Assembly (NCBI RefSeq): GCF_001422665.1
Contig: NZ_LMLU01000006.1
Span: forward strand, 125,725-189,724
DNA: 64,000 nucleotides
Direction of reading: 5' to 3'
Origin: Arthrobacter sp. Leaf234
GTDB taxonomy: Bacteria; Actinomycetota; Actinomycetes; Actinomycetales; Micrococcaceae
In this document: positions 1 to 8,640 of the stretch, in pieces
How the letters are laid out: every line of letters begins with the position of its first letter
Numbering within the stretch: the stretch's first letter is position 1
Notes under the pieces: generated by a model
Told to the model about the DNA's origin: nothing
What the model saw: only the letters and a program-made list of their open reading frames with translations
The model's database searches: none
Program-made: the position numbers and the translations under genes

Positions 1-1029
1 GGGGAGATCGTCGAGGAGGGTTCGGCCGAGGCCGTCCTGCGGGATCCCCGCCACCCCTACACGCAGGGACTGCTGGCGGCCGTACCGTCCCGCGCGTCCC
101 GGGGTCGCCGCCTCACCGCGCCTTCGTCCGCCGCCGCCGCGGGGACACCGGACCGGCCACCGTCGGACGCGCCCGCCCCGGCGGTGCGTGACCTCCGCGG
201 GTCCGCCCGCCGGTCCCCGGCCGGCGACGCCCCGATCCTGACGGTCGCCGGGCTCCGGAAGGACTATCCCGGACCGTCCCGCACCACGCGCACCGCGCGC
301 ACCGCGGTGCAGGACGTCTCCTTCACCCTCGAAAGGGGGACGACCCTCGGGATCGTCGGCGAGTCCGGTTCGGGAAAGAGTACCGTCGCCCGGATCGTCC
401 TCGGGGTCGAGCAGCCCGACGCGGGCTCCGTGCTGGTCCACGGACGCACCTGGGACGAGCACCGCGCGGCTCGCGACACCGCTGCTCGGCGCTCCGTGCA
501 GATGATCTACCAGGATCCCCTGCAGTCCTTCGACCCGCGCAGGACCGTGCGGCAGGTCATCGGTCAGGCCGTCGCCGCGGCAGGGGTTCCGCGCAGGGCC
601 CGGGCCGCCCGCGTCCTCGACCTCCTCGAGCTCGTGGACCTGCCGGCGGACCGCGCACGGTCCCGTCCGCTCGACCTCTCGGGCGGCCAGCGCCAGCGCG
701 TCGCGATCGCCCGCGCGCTCGCCGCCGAGCCGGAGGTGATCATCTGCGACGAGCCGGTGTCCGCCCTCGACGTCACCGTGCAGGCGCGCATCCTCGACCT
801 CCTGGCGGATCTCCAGGAACGGTTCGGTCTCAGCTACCTCTTCATCTCGCACGACCTCGGCGTGATCCAGCACGTGAGCCGCGACGTCCTGGTCCTCCGC
901 GATGGCGTGGTGCTGGAGCACGGCCCGGTCGACCACATCTTCGAGTACCCGCGCCACGCGTACACGCAGCACCTCATCCATGCCATCCCCGCGCTTCCCG
1001 CCCTCCGGAAGGACACCGTCCGCTCATGA
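1..1029 (+). CDS. Peptide/nickel-type ABC transporter, fused ATP-binding protein (5' partial)
   Basis: ATPase subunit energising an inner-membrane oligopeptide/nickel-class importer. The frame is open from base 1. The first 30 residues look like the C-terminal tail of one Opp/Dpp-type ATPase (RHPYTQGLLAAVPS), followed by a roughly 35-residue Ala/Pro-rich linker and a second complete ATPase domain. So this is a DppD-DppF-type fusion whose first half lies outside the window. The second domain has Walker A GESGSGKST (near base 358), signature LSGGQRQRVAIARAL, Walker B VIICDEPVSALD, the H-loop ISHDLG, and its own tail RHAYTQHLI. The stop overlaps the next ATG (ATGA), so it is translationally coupled to the monooxygenase. 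Substrate is not shown by sequence; the neighbours suggest an organosulfur compound. Confidence 0.9.
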   Translation, partial: GEIVEEGSAEAVLRDPRHPYTQGLLAAVPSRASRGRRLTAPSSAAAAGTPDRPPSDAPAPAVRDLRGSARRSPAGDAPILTVAGLRKDYPGPSRTTRTARTAVQDVSFTLERGTTLGIVGESGSGKSTVARIVLGVEQPDAGSVLVHGRTWDEHRAARDTAARRSVQMIYQDPLQSFDPRRTVRQVIGQAVAAAGVPRRARAARVLDLLELVDLPADRARSRPLDLSGGQRQRVAIARALAAEPEVIICDEPVSALDVTVQARILDLLADLQERFGLSYLFISHDLGVIQHVSRDVLVLRDGVVLEHGPVDHIFEYPRHAYTQHLIHAIPALPALRKDTVRS

Positions 1030-2615
1030 CACGCCAGATCTCCTTCAATCTCTTCGAGATGAACTGCGTGGGACACATCTCCCACGGTCTCTGGGTCCAC
1101 CCTGACAACAACCGCCACCGCTTCAACGACCTCGACTTCTGGGTGGAGACGGCGAAGCTGCTCGAGGCCGGTCTCTTCGACAGCGTCTTCCTCGCCGACG
1201 TCATCGGCACCTACGACGGCTATCGGGCCGGGCCGGAGACGGCACTTCGGGAAGCAGTGCAGATCCCGAGCAACGATCCGCTCCTGATCATCCCCGCCAT
1301 GGCGGCGGTGACCGAGCACCTCGGGTTCGCTGCGACGTTCTCGACGACCTACGAGCCGCCGTTCGCCTTCGCCAGGAGGGCGTCGACCCTCGATCACCTG
1401 ACCAAGGGCCGTTTCGGCTGGAACATCGTGACCTCCTACCTGCCGAACGCCGCCCGCAACTTCGGCCTGCCCGACGAGGTGGAACACGATCAGCGGTACG
1501 CGATCGCCGACGAGTACCTGGATGTCCTCTACAAGCTGTGGGAGGGGTCGTGGGACGACGATGCGGTGATCGAGGACCGCGAGCGCCGCGTGTACACCGA
1601 TCCGTCGAAGGTGCGGTACATCGACCACCGCGGCCCCCACTTCTCGGTCGCGGGTCCCCACCTCAGTGCTCCGTCGCTGCAGCGCACGCCGGTGCTCTTC
1701 CAGGCCGGCAGTTCGACGGCCGGCAAGGCCTTCGCGGCGAGGCATGCGGAAGGGGTCTTCGTCGGAGGGCGTGACGCCGCCGCGTACCGCGACAACGTCG
1801 CGGACGTCCGCCGGCTCGCCGTCACGAACGGCAGGGCAGCGCACCACATCAAGGCCTTCGCCGGTGCCGTGGTGATCGTCGGGCGGACCCACAAGGAGGC
1901 CCAGCGCAAGGCCGAGGAGTTCCGCCGGCTGTCCAGCGCGGAGGGCTACCTCGCCCATGCCGGCGGTGGCGGGATCGATCTCGCCGCGTACCGTGCCCAC
2001 GAGGTGATCGACGACATCCTCGCGCGCGAGGACCGCCCCGGTCGTGACCGGCTGCCCAGCAACCGACGGCATCCGGCGGGCACGACCGTCGGCGAAGCCC
2101 TCGAGCGCATCACGAGGTTCGACCGCGGCCCCTTCGTGGCCATCGGCACGCCGGTCGAGGTCGCGGACGAGATCGAGCGATGGGTGGAGGCCACGGATCT
2201 CGACGGCTTCAACCTCCGGCAGTTCCTCACGCCCGGGACCGCCGAGGACTTCGTCGAGTTCGTCGTTCCGGAGCTGCAGAAACGGGGGCTCTACCGGCGC
2301 TCCTACGAGGAGTCCACGCTGCGCGAGCGCCTCTTCGGGCCCGGCAACAGGCGCCTGTTCCCAGAACATCCGGGAGCCCGCTACCGCAACGGTGCGCACC
2401 TCGGCGACGACGCGCGCCCCCTCGCCCGGGAGGAGGCGTCCGACGACGGGCACCTAGCCCTCCTGTCGGTTGCCGGCTCGTCGGTCGCCGCCTCGTCCCC
2501 CGCTGACCGGAGCGCTGCTGCGCCAGCCGTCGCCGGAGCGCCCGCAGGGGCCGACGCGTCCGGCGCCACGCCGTCGTCCGCCGCTACGCCGGCTTTCGCC
2601 GGAGGCAGGCGATGA
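1026..2615 (+). CDS. NtaA/SnaA/DszA-family FMN-dependent monooxygenase
   Basis: Bacterial luciferase-like flavin monooxygenase of the NtaA/DmoA/DszA branch, which uses FMNH2 from a partner reductase to oxidise small sulfur- or nitrogen-containing substrates. The N-terminal 440 residues show the family pattern: FEMNCVGHISHGLW at the start, HPDNNRHRFNDLDFW, TTYEPPFAFARR, and GRFGWNIVTS near residue 138. The C-terminal 60 or so residues after the family core are Ala/Ser/Pro-rich low complexity and probably dispensable. Both ends overlap neighbours by 4 bases, so it belongs to an operon with the ABC ATPase and the DszC-like flavoprotein. No flavin reductase is visible in the window. Exact substrate unknown. 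Confidence 0.88.
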   Translation: MTRQISFNLFEMNCVGHISHGLWVHPDNNRHRFNDLDFWVETAKLLEAGLFDSVFLADVIGTYDGYRAGPETALREAVQIPSNDPLLIIPAMAAVTEHLGFAATFSTTYEPPFAFARRASTLDHLTKGRFGWNIVTSYLPNAARNFGLPDEVEHDQRYAIADEYLDVLYKLWEGSWDDDAVIEDRERRVYTDPSKVRYIDHRGPHFSVAGPHLSAPSLQRTPVLFQAGSSTAGKAFAARHAEGVFVGGRDAAAYRDNVADVRRLAVTNGRAAHHIKAFAGAVVIVGRTHKEAQRKAEEFRRLSSAEGYLAHAGGGGIDLAAYRAHEVIDDILAREDRPGRDRLPSNRRHPAGTTVGEALERITRFDRGPFVAIGTPVEVADEIERWVEATDLDGFNLRQFLTPGTAEDFVEFVVPELQKRGLYRRSYEESTLRERLFGPGNRRLFPEHPGARYRNGAHLGDDARPLAREEASDDGHLALLSVAGSSVAASSPADRSAAAPAVAGAPAGADASGATPSSAATPAFAGGRR

Positions 2616-4048
2616 GCGTGGCCGCGGATCGGGAACCGTCGACCGCCCGGGCCGAAGGGACACCTGTCCGGGCCGAAGCGACCACCGCCGGGCCGGCCGG
2701 GCGGACCTCCGGAACGCCCCACGCCGACAGGGCGGTCGATGCGGTCGGTGCGGTCGGTGCGGTCGGCCGCGGGCCCGGCACGGCGGATCCATCATCGACC
2801 GCCGCCCTCCTGGACCGGTTCCGTCCGCTGTTCGCCGGCATCGCCGAGGGCGCCGTGGACCGCGAGCAGCAGCGCCGGCTGCCCTTCAGGGAGGTGGCGG
2901 CCCTCAAGGAGGCCGGCTTCGGGGCCCTGCGGGTGCCGGTCGAGTACGGCGGCTCCGGTGCCACGCTCCGGCAGCTGTTCTCGCTGCTCACCGAGCTGGC
3001 AACCGCCGACTCCAACCTCACGCAGCTGTGGCGCGGCCACTTCGCGTATGTCGAGGGGCTCCTGCTGCAGCCGCCGTCGGCACATCGCGACCGCTGGCTC
3101 TTCGACATCGCGGCAGGAGCGATGATCGAGAACGCGTCGAGCGAGCTGACGGGAACCTCGCTGCGCGACATCCGGACCGCCCTCACCGAGACGGACGGGC
3201 GGGACAGCGCCCTCACCCTCACCGGGTCGAAGTACTACAGCACCGGGAGCCTCTACGCGGACTGGATCGCGGGCAGCGCTGTGCGCGACGGCGAGCGTGT
3301 GGGCTACGCGGTCCGCGGCACCGCCGCCGGCGTGGAGCGCGTCGACGACTGGGACGGCTTCGGGCAGCGGCTGACCGGCAGCGGGACCACCCATTTCACC
3401 GACGTCAGGGTGGACCCGGCGCATGTCCGCACCTACTCTCCGGATGCCCCGAGCCATGTACACGGCTTCTTCCAGCTCGTCCTCGTCGCAGCGCTCGCGG
3501 GTGTCGCCCGCGCGGCGGCCCGTGACGGTGCGGACTTCGTGCTCCCGCGCACGCGCTCCTACATCACGGCGACGACGGCGCTCCCCCGGGAGGACCCGCA
3601 GGTGCTCCAGGTGGTCGGAGAGGTGGCGGGGCGTGCCTTCGCGGCCGAGGCCGTGGTGCTCGCGGCCGCCGACGCTCTCGACGCCGCCGCCGGACTCCTC
3701 CTGGCGGACCCGGCCGATGTTTGGCTCGCCGGGGACGGTCCGGGTACCCGACCGGCGACCGGCAGGGCGGCGGATCGTTCCGCCACAGGTCCCGACACCG
3801 CTGCACGGGCTGCAGTGGACGCCGCCGAGGTCGCGGTGAACCAGGCCCAGCTGGTCGCGGTCGAGCAGTCGCTGAGGGCGGCGACAGACCTCTTCGAGAT
3901 CGGCGGAGCCTCCGCGACGGAGGCCGGCAGGGCGCTCGACCGGCACTGGCGCAACGCGCGCACCATCGCCTCCCACAATCCGGCCGTGTACAAGGCGCGC
4001 TCGGTGGGCCACTGGCTGGTGCACGGCGAGCGCGAGCCCGTCCCCTGA
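2612..4048 (+). CDS. Acyl-CoA dehydrogenase-family flavoprotein, SfnB/DszC-like monooxygenase
   Basis: Homologue of acyl-CoA dehydrogenases used as flavin monooxygenases in sulfur scavenging (SfnB, DszC). Supporting features are VPVEYGGSGA near the N-terminal domain, LTGSKYYSTGSLYADW (characteristic of the DszC/SfnB group) and a C-terminal ASHNPAVYKARSVG segment. The first 65 residues are a low-complexity extension that includes a 9-bp tandem repeat read as repeated Val-Gly-Ala; the true domain starts near residue 67. A roughly 30-residue Pro/Thr/Ala insert (about residues 375-405) is also unusual. The ATG overlaps the upstream stop (ATGA). Together with the monooxygenase it probably forms a two-component oxidative desulfurisation or sulfide-oxidising pathway; the substrate is inferred only. 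Confidence 0.82.
   Translation: MSVAADREPSTARAEGTPVRAEATTAGPAGRTSGTPHADRAVDAVGAVGAVGRGPGTADPSSTAALLDRFRPLFAGIAEGAVDREQQRRLPFREVAALKEAGFGALRVPVEYGGSGATLRQLFSLLTELATADSNLTQLWRGHFAYVEGLLLQPPSAHRDRWLFDIAAGAMIENASSELTGTSLRDIRTALTETDGRDSALTLTGSKYYSTGSLYADWIAGSAVRDGERVGYAVRGTAAGVERVDDWDGFGQRLTGSGTTHFTDVRVDPAHVRTYSPDAPSHVHGFFQLVLVAALAGVARAAARDGADFVLPRTRSYITATTALPREDPQVLQVVGEVAGRAFAAEAVVLAAADALDAAAGLLLADPADVWLAGDGPGTRPATGRAADRSATGPDTAARAAVDAAEVAVNQAQLVAVEQSLRAATDLFEIGGASATEAGRALDRHWRNARTIASHNPAVYKARSVGHWLVHGEREPVP
2733..2768 (+). repeat. 9-bp tandem repeat, 4 units, inside the DszC-like gene
   Basis: Four consecutive 9-bp units of the form CGGTCG(G/A)TG, the last diverged, lie in the 5' coding part of the flavoprotein gene. 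They stay in frame and encode Val-Gly-Ala repeats, so copy-number changes would not break the gene. Confidence 0.85.
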
Positions 4049-4073
4049 CCCGCAGCGGGTCCGGCCGTGCGGG

Positions 4074-4079
4074 TAGCGT
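4074..4079 (+). promoter_or_regulatory. -10 hexamer TAGCGT, leaderless start of MOSC gene
   Basis: TAGCGT ends 6 bases before the ATG at 4086. With normal -10 to +1 spacing, transcription would begin at the A of ATG. No ribosome-binding site is present. Confidence 0.55.
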
Positions 4080-4085
4080 GGGTGC

Positions 4086-4655
4086 ATGGCCGAGTTCAGG
4101 TACGACGTCGAGATCCTCCACCTCCTGGTCTCGCCCGCGCACGCGTACTTCGGGCGCGCGAAGGACGGGGCGGCGGACGTCCCGACACAGGATGCCCCCG
4201 GCGTCGACGTGGTCGCGGGCAAGGGGATCGTCGGTGACCGCTTCTTCGGGAAGGCCGCCCACATGGACGCGGCGGTGACACTGATGGCCGTGGAATCACT
4301 CGACGCCATCGCCGCGGACCTCGGTGCAGAGCCCTTCGACGCCCTCCTCCCCCGCCGCAACATCATCCTGCGCGGTGCCGAGCTGACGCCGCTCATCGGC
4401 CAGGACTTCGCCCTCGAGACGCCGGCGGGAACCGTGGCGTTCCACGGCGGACGCCACGCGCACCCGTGCGCTTGGATGGACCGCGTGCTGGCGCCGGGTG
4501 CGCATAAGGCCATGCGCGGCCGGGGCGGGGTCCGCTGCCGCCCGCTGACCAGCGGGACGCTGCAGCGCGGGCGCGCCGTCCTGATCAGCCCGGTCCTGCT
4601 CGACCCCGGCAGGGCGCACGTCGCCTCGGTGCTGCGACCGGGCCGCCTGCCCTGA
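4086..4655 (+). CDS. MOSC domain-containing protein
   Basis: Stand-alone MOSC (molybdenum cofactor sulfurase C-terminal) domain protein, a family thought to carry or transfer sulfur or handle Moco. The segments GIVGDRFFGK, LLPRRNIILRGAEL and the region around PCAWMD with the conserved Cys (near residue 129), followed by MRGRGGVRC, match the family, and 189 residues is a normal length. The only convincing start is ATG 4086, preceded by a -10-like TAGCGT at leaderless spacing. It lies 37 bases after the presumed sulfur operon, so it may be functionally linked, but it appears to have its own promoter. Confidence 0.85.
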   Translation: MAEFRYDVEILHLLVSPAHAYFGRAKDGAADVPTQDAPGVDVVAGKGIVGDRFFGKAAHMDAAVTLMAVESLDAIAADLGAEPFDALLPRRNIILRGAELTPLIGQDFALETPAGTVAFHGGRHAHPCAWMDRVLAPGAHKAMRGRGGVRCRPLTSGTLQRGRAVLISPVLLDPGRAHVASVLRPGRLP

Positions 4656-4830
4656 CGGGGGTCCTTCCCCGACGCCTGTCGTCATTCCCCGGGTGAGCCG
4701 CCGGAATCGCCGTCACCGGCAAGATGGCGAGGCGTCATCGCGCGCCGGAAGGATGCGCACACTGCCCACGCCCACGCCCACGCCCTCGATCGCCGTCGCT
4801 CGCCCGCTCGCCCGGTCGGCCGACGCGTCC

Positions 4831-4890
4831 ACGGCGTCCACGGCGTCCATCAACGGCTCACCGGCGTCCACGGCGTCCATCGACGGCTCA
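4831..4890. repeat. 30-bp direct repeat, two copies, beside the isochorismatase stop
   Basis: Two adjacent 30-bp units (4831-4860 and 4861-4890) differ at two positions. Each contains internal 9-bp repeats of GTCCACGGC type, which continue upstream to about 4826. A partial third unit (CCGGCTCAC) runs into the stop codon of the - strand gene at 4896. The 240-base gap 4656-4895 contains nothing else recognisable apart from a CCCACG hexamer repeat near 4767. Confidence 0.85.
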
Positions 4891-4895
4891 CCGGC

Positions 4896-5450
4896 TCACT
4901 CCGAGAAGGCCACCTCCCGGGTCGTCGCCACTGCGGCCTTCCTGCCGGGCGCGGTCTGGTTCCGCCAGTACAGGTTGGTGTGCGCGATGACCCTGTCCGG
5001 CGTCGGCGCGCCCCACGCGCTGAGGTCCTCCGTCGTGTGGGCGTCACCCACGAGGGTCACGTCGTACCCGCGGACGAAGGCCCCGTGGATGGTCGAGCGG
5101 ATGCAGGCGTCCGACTGTGCGCCCGAGACCACGAGCCGCCCCACCCCTGCCGCCGCCAGGACGTCCTCGAGGTCCGTACCCTCGAACGCATCGCCGTGCG
5201 CCTTGTGCACCAGGCGCTCGCCGTCGAGGGGACGCAGCTCGGGCACGACCTGCCACGCGTCCGAGTCGCGCTCGAGCTCCTCGTCGGAGTGCTGCACCCA
5301 GACCACCGGGACCGCCTCGGCACGCGCGCGCCGGACGAGCGCCCCGATGTTCGCGACCACCGCGTCCCGGTCATGGGCGGACGCGACGACCCCGTTCTGT
5401 ACGTCGACCACCAACAGTGCTGTGGAGGGACGGTGCTCGAGTGTCGTCAT
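4896..5450 (-). CDS. Isochorismatase-family cysteine hydrolase
   Basis: Cytosolic amidohydrolase of the isochorismatase/nicotinamidase/YcaC superfamily. The catalytic triad is visible: Asp in LLVVDVQNG (near residue 16), Lys in [10 protein letters not shown] (near 83) and Cys in [12 protein letters not shown] (near 114). Length (184 residues) is typical. The C-terminal part [22 protein letters not shown] is also family-like. Substrate cannot be told from sequence. The start ATG at 5450 has a purine-rich GAGAAGCC upstream. The downstream side abuts a 30-bp tandem repeat that begins at the stop codon. Confidence 0.85.
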   Translation of the reverse strand: MTTLEHRPSTALLVVDVQNGVVASAHDRDAVVANIGALVRRARAEAVPVVWVQHSDEELERDSDAWQVVPELRPLDGERLVHKAHGDAFEGTDLEDVLAAAGVGRLVVSGAQSDACIRSTIHGAFVRGYDVTLVGDAHTTEDLSAWGAPTPDRVIAHTNLYWRNQTAPGRKAAVATTREVAFSE

Positions 5451-5614
5451 GGCTTCTCCTCGTCGGTACCGGATGTCCGTGCTGCGCTCCCCTCGGGGCA
5501 GCGGGATCCTTCAGCGGCTGCCACCCAGAGTACGACGACGGCGCCTCCCGGAGGGAGGAATGCGGACAGGGCAGTTCCGCAGGGTCGGGAAGCCGCCACC
5601 ACCGCTCCGTCCGC

Positions 5615-5620
5615 GATACT
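5615..5620 (+). promoter_or_regulatory. -10 hexamer GATACT, leaderless start of VOC gene
   Basis: GATACT lies 6 bases before the ATG at 5627, with no ribosome-binding site between. Predicts a leaderless mRNA. Confidence 0.5.
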
Positions 5621-5626
5621 CAGGTC

Positions 5627-6064
5627 ATGGATCAACAGGTGCACTTCGTCACGCTGGCAACGCCCGACCTCGACGCGGCACGGCAGTTCTACACCGCAGG
5701 CCTCGGCTGGACACCCCTCATGGACGTCCCCGGCGAGATCATCTTCTTCCAGGTGGCCCCCGGCGTCCTCCTCGGGCTGTTCGACGCGGAGTCCTTCCGC
5801 CGCGATGTCGGCGGCAGTGCGTCGGGCGCTCCCGCGGGTGCGCACGGGATGAGCCTCTCCCACAACGTCGGCTCACGGGAGGAGATCGCGGTGACCGTCG
5901 GACGCCTCGCCGACGCCGGCGGAACCGTCCTGAAGGACCCCCAGGACGGCGAATTCGGCGGGATCCACCATGGCCTCGTTGCCGATCCCAATGGCATCAT
6001 CTGGGAGATCGCCCACAACCCCGGCTGGCGCGTCGACCAGCTCGGGAACGTCCGTCTGGCGTGA
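5627..6064 (+). CDS. VOC-family (glyoxalase/bleomycin-resistance-like) protein
   Basis: Small metal-binding βαβββ-fold protein of 145 residues. It opens [24 protein letters not shown] and ends with [18 protein letters not shown], the two halves of a vicinal-oxygen-chelate domain. His near residue 6 and Glu in IWEIA are probable metal ligands. A longer reading frame extends upstream, but the ATG at 5627 is the natural start because the domain begins there and a -10-like GATACT sits at leaderless spacing. Function unassigned: it could be a dioxygenase, lyase or resistance protein. Confidence 0.85.
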   Translation: MDQQVHFVTLATPDLDAARQFYTAGLGWTPLMDVPGEIIFFQVAPGVLLGLFDAESFRRDVGGSASGAPAGAHGMSLSHNVGSREEIAVTVGRLADAGGTVLKDPQDGEFGGIHHGLVADPNGIIWEIAHNPGWRVDQLGNVRLA

Positions 6065-6190
6065 GGGCCGCGCGAGCGGCCCCGGCCCCGGCTCAGGACT
6101 CGGCGTACCTCGCGTGAGGCCGGCCGGGCCCCGGATCGGGACCTGCCCGATGCGGCTGCAGGGCGTCGGGGCCCAGGTCGGGTGACCCGT

Positions 6191-6655
6191 TCAGGTACCG
6201 CGGTAGGCCGTCTCCAGGGCGGCGATGTCGAGTTTCTGCATCGTCAGCATCGCGGCGACCGCGCGCTGGGCGCCGTCGGGGTCGGCTCCGCCGATGAGGG
6301 ACGGGAAGACGGCAGGGATGATCTGCCAGGACAGGCCGTAGCGGTCCTTCAGCCATCCGCACCGGCTCTCCTCGCCGCCCTCGGTCAGCGCCGCCCAGTA
6401 CCTGTCGACCTCCTCCTGGTCGTTGCAGGAGATCTGGAAGGAGACGGCTTCGGTGAAGGAGTACTGGGGACCGCCGTTCAGCCCGACGAAGGGTTGCCCG
6501 TCGAGCTCGAAGGACACCGTGAGGGCCGGGTCGCTCTCGGCGGGGCCCGTGCGGGAGACATCGAGGATGCGCGAGTTCCGCACCACGGAGGTGTACAGCG
6601 CGGCAGCCTCCTCGGCCTGGCCGTCGAACCAGAGGCACGGAGTGATCGATCCCAT
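6191..6655 (-). CDS. PhnB-like VOC-family protein
   Basis: 154-residue protein of the PhnB/YjdN (3-demethylubiquinone methyltransferase-like) branch of the VOC superfamily. It begins ITPCLWFDGQAEEAAALYTSV, has the family motif GLNGGPQYSFTEAVSFQISC and ends GLSWQIIPAVFPSLI followed by an AVAAMLTMQKLDIAAL helix typical of the group. ATG 6655 is chosen over upstream codons because the domain begins there and AAGGGT precedes it. Convergent with the VOC gene on the other strand. Role unknown. Confidence 0.83.
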   Translation of the reverse strand: MGSITPCLWFDGQAEEAAALYTSVVRNSRILDVSRTGPAESDPALTVSFELDGQPFVGLNGGPQYSFTEAVSFQISCNDQEEVDRYWAALTEGGEESRCGWLKDRYGLSWQIIPAVFPSLIGGADPDGAQRAVAAMLTMQKLDIAALETAYRGT

Positions 6656-6746
6656 GGGGGTACCCTTCGTCTGGCCGTGCAGCCGTGCACGGCTTCGTGT
6701 GGTGCGTGGCTCGAACCTAGTCCAGGAGACCGGGGTCGACAAGCAG

Positions 6747-6752
6747 TAGGGT
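6747..6752 (+). promoter_or_regulatory. -10 hexamer TAGGGT, leaderless start of DUF3054 gene
   Basis: TAGGGT ends 6 bases before the ATG at 6759. Leaderless spacing, no ribosome-binding site. Confidence 0.5.
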
Positions 6753-6758
6753 GGCCCC

Positions 6759-7202
6759 ATGCCGAGCCGCCCCACGACCAGCCCCACGACCAGCCCGACA
6801 CAGGATCGCTCCGGCCCGCCCCGCACCTCCCCGGTCAGCCCGGCTCTCGTCTGGACCGGAGTCGACGTCGTCCTGATCCTCGCCTTCGCGGTGTCCGGTC
6901 GCAGGACCCACGAGCACGGGGTGACCTTCCTCGGCGTGCTCGACACGGCGTGGCCCTTCCTCGCCGCCTATGCCGTGGTGAACCTGGCACTGCGCGCCCG
7001 GCGCTCGCCGTCGACGCCGTGGCCCACCGCCGTCGTGCTCTGGCTGGCGACCGTGGTGGGCGGGCTCCTCCTGCGCGCGGCGTCGGGTGAAGGGGTGGCG
7101 CTCAGTTTCCAGATCGTGACGCTGCTGGTGCTCGGGACCTTCCTGGTCCTCCCCCGCGCCGTCGTGCGCGCCCTCCGCCGCCGTCGCCTGCCGGTAGCGT
7201 AG
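6759..7202 (+). CDS. DUF3054 family membrane protein
   Basis: 147-residue integral membrane protein with about four hydrophobic segments (roughly residues 31-48, 55-75, 90-106 and 117-134) and a basic tail RALRRRRLPVA. It matches the DUF3054 family of actinobacterial membrane proteins, whose function is unknown. The N-terminus carries a short PTTSPTTSPT repeat caused by a duplicated 12-base unit. The start is ATG 6759, with a leaderless -10 immediately upstream. Confidence 0.8.
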   Translation: MPSRPTTSPTTSPTQDRSGPPRTSPVSPALVWTGVDVVLILAFAVSGRRTHEHGVTFLGVLDTAWPFLAAYAVVNLALRARRSPSTPWPTAVVLWLATVVGGLLLRAASGEGVALSFQIVTLLVLGTFLVLPRAVVRALRRRRLPVA

Positions 7203-7233
7203 GAGCAGATCCCTTCCCCCCGAAAGGCACTCC

Positions 7234-7515
7234 ATGATCACCGCATTCGTCCTCATCCAGACCGATGCCTCACGCATCCCCGAGAGCGCGCAGGCCATCT
7301 CCGAGATCGAGGGCATCAGCGAGGTCTACTCCGTCACCGGCGAGTGGGACCTCATCGCGATCGCCCGCGTCAGTCGCCACGAGGACCTGGCCGACGTCAT
7401 CGCGGACAGACTGTCCAAGATCGAGGGCATCCGCTCGACGACGACGCAGATCGCCTTCCGTTCCTACTCCCAGCACGACCTCGACGCCGCGTTCTCCCTC
7501 GGGTTCGACAGCTGA
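7234..7515 (+). CDS. Stand-alone Lrp/AsnC ligand-binding (RAM) domain protein
   Basis: 93-residue protein consisting only of the ligand-binding domain of Lrp/AsnC regulators, without a helix-turn-helix. It runs FVLIQTDASRIPESAQAISE, then VYSVTGEWDLIAIARV (the typical VtGewDlia core) and ends TQIAFRSYS. Such single-domain proteins form oligomers that bind small molecules, often amino acids, and may modulate full-length Lrp proteins. GAAAGG lies 8 bases before the ATG. It sits immediately before convergent trpD, a neighbourhood common in actinobacteria; a role in amino-acid sensing is inference. Confidence 0.85.
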   Translation: MITAFVLIQTDASRIPESAQAISEIEGISEVYSVTGEWDLIAIARVSRHEDLADVIADRLSKIEGIRSTTTQIAFRSYSQHDLDAAFSLGFDS

Positions 7516-7565
7516 CGGCCACGCTTCCGGGAGGACCGACCGCAGAGCCCGCGGCGGCCGTCGGG

Positions 7566-8627
7566 TCAGAGGGCCCGGCTGACGTCGATCCAGCGGGTGA
7601 GGGCGTTCTCGGCGGCGCCCGAATCGATGGAGGCACGGGCGCGGACCATGGCGGCCCGGAGGCGCTCGACGAGTGAGCCCTCCGCCGCCTCGTCGAGGGC
7701 GACCAGCCCTGCGGCGGCGTTGAGCACGACGGCGTCGCGCACCGGACCGGGGTGGCCTGCCAGGACAGATCGCACGACGGCGGCGTTCCCGGTCGCGTCG
7801 GTCCCGCGGAGGGCGTCGACGGGTACCACCTCGAGCCCGACGTCGCCGGGGTGGACCACCTGGGCCTCGACCCTGCCGTCCCGTACCTCCCACACCGTGG
7901 AGGAGCCGCTCGTCGTCATCTTGTCGCGGCCGTCATCGCCCCGGAAGACGAGGGCGCGGATGCCACGAGCCGCGAGCACCCCTGCCATCAGCGGCGCCAT
8001 CCGCGCATCAGCGCAGCCGAGCGCCTGGGCGCTGACCCCGGCAGGGTTGCTGAGCGGCCCGAGGAAGTTGAACGTGGTGGGGATGCCGAGCTCACGTCGC
8101 GGGACCGCCACGTGTTTCATGGAGGGATGGAAGACCTGCGCGAAGCAGAAGGTGATGCCCGCCCGCTCGGCCGTCAGGGCCACCTCCGCGGGCGCGAGGT
8201 CCATGCGTACACCGAGCTCTTCGATGACGTCGGCGGCCCCCGAGGCGGAGGAGGCACCGCGATTCCCGTGCTTGACAACCCTCGCGCCGGCACCTACGGC
8301 CACGAGGGAGGACATGGTCGAGATGTTCAGGGTGTTCAGTCCGTCGCCGCCCGTGCCGACGATGTCGAGGGTGGGCCCGGCCACCTCGATCCGGTGGGCC
8401 CGGCCCAGCATCGCCTGCACCAGGCCGACGAGCTCGTCGACCGACTCCCCCTTGGCGCGCAGGGCCACGAGGAAGCCTGCGATCTGGACGTTGCTCGCCT
8501 CGCCGGACATGATCGCGTCCATCGCCCAGCGGCTCTGTCCGGTGCTCAGATCCTTCCGCCCGAGGAGGGAGGAGAAGATCGAGGGCCAGGTGGGGTACGC
8601 CGCGTCAGGGCTGGTTGTCAGGCTCAC
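7566..8627 (-). CDS. trpD: Anthranilate phosphoribosyltransferase
   Basis: Transfers the phosphoribosyl group of PRPP to anthranilate, the second step of tryptophan synthesis in the cytosol. Diagnostic motifs are the PRPP loop [20 protein letters not shown] (near residue 89), [21 protein letters not shown], and [10 protein letters not shown]. 353 residues is a normal length. Two GTG starts are possible (8633 and 8627). I prefer 8627 because TAATCT (8634-8639) sits 6 bases upstream, the same leaderless spacing seen across this window. The gene is separate from other trp genes and divergent from ctaE, as in mycobacteria. A CTAC-N5-GTAG dyad lies just upstream of its -10. Confidence 0.95.
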   Translation of the reverse strand: MSLTTSPDAAYPTWPSIFSSLLGRKDLSTGQSRWAMDAIMSGEASNVQIAGFLVALRAKGESVDELVGLVQAMLGRAHRIEVAGPTLDIVGTGGDGLNTLNISTMSSLVAVGAGARVVKHGNRGASSASGAADVIEELGVRMDLAPAEVALTAERAGITFCFAQVFHPSMKHVAVPRRELGIPTTFNFLGPLSNPAGVSAQALGCADARMAPLMAGVLAARGIRALVFRGDDGRDKMTTSGSSTVWEVRDGRVEAQVVHPGDVGLEVVPVDALRGTDATGNAAVVRSVLAGHPGPVRDAVVLNAAAGLVALDEAAEGSLVERLRAAMVRARASIDSGAAENALTRWIDVSRAL

Positions 8628-8633
8628 TCCCAC

Positions 8634-8639
8634 AGATTA
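8634..8639 (-). promoter_or_regulatory. -10 hexamer TAATCT of trpD (leaderless)
   Basis: Reading the - strand, TAATCT lies 6 bases before the GTG at 8627 and directly follows the CTAC-N5-GTAG dyad at 8641-8653. Confidence 0.5.
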
Positions 8640-8640
8640 T

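Noticed and set aside
2792-4513. 573-residue open frame on - opposite the DszC-like and MOSC genes
   Set aside because: Spans two real + strand genes and the gap between them; no recognisable domains.
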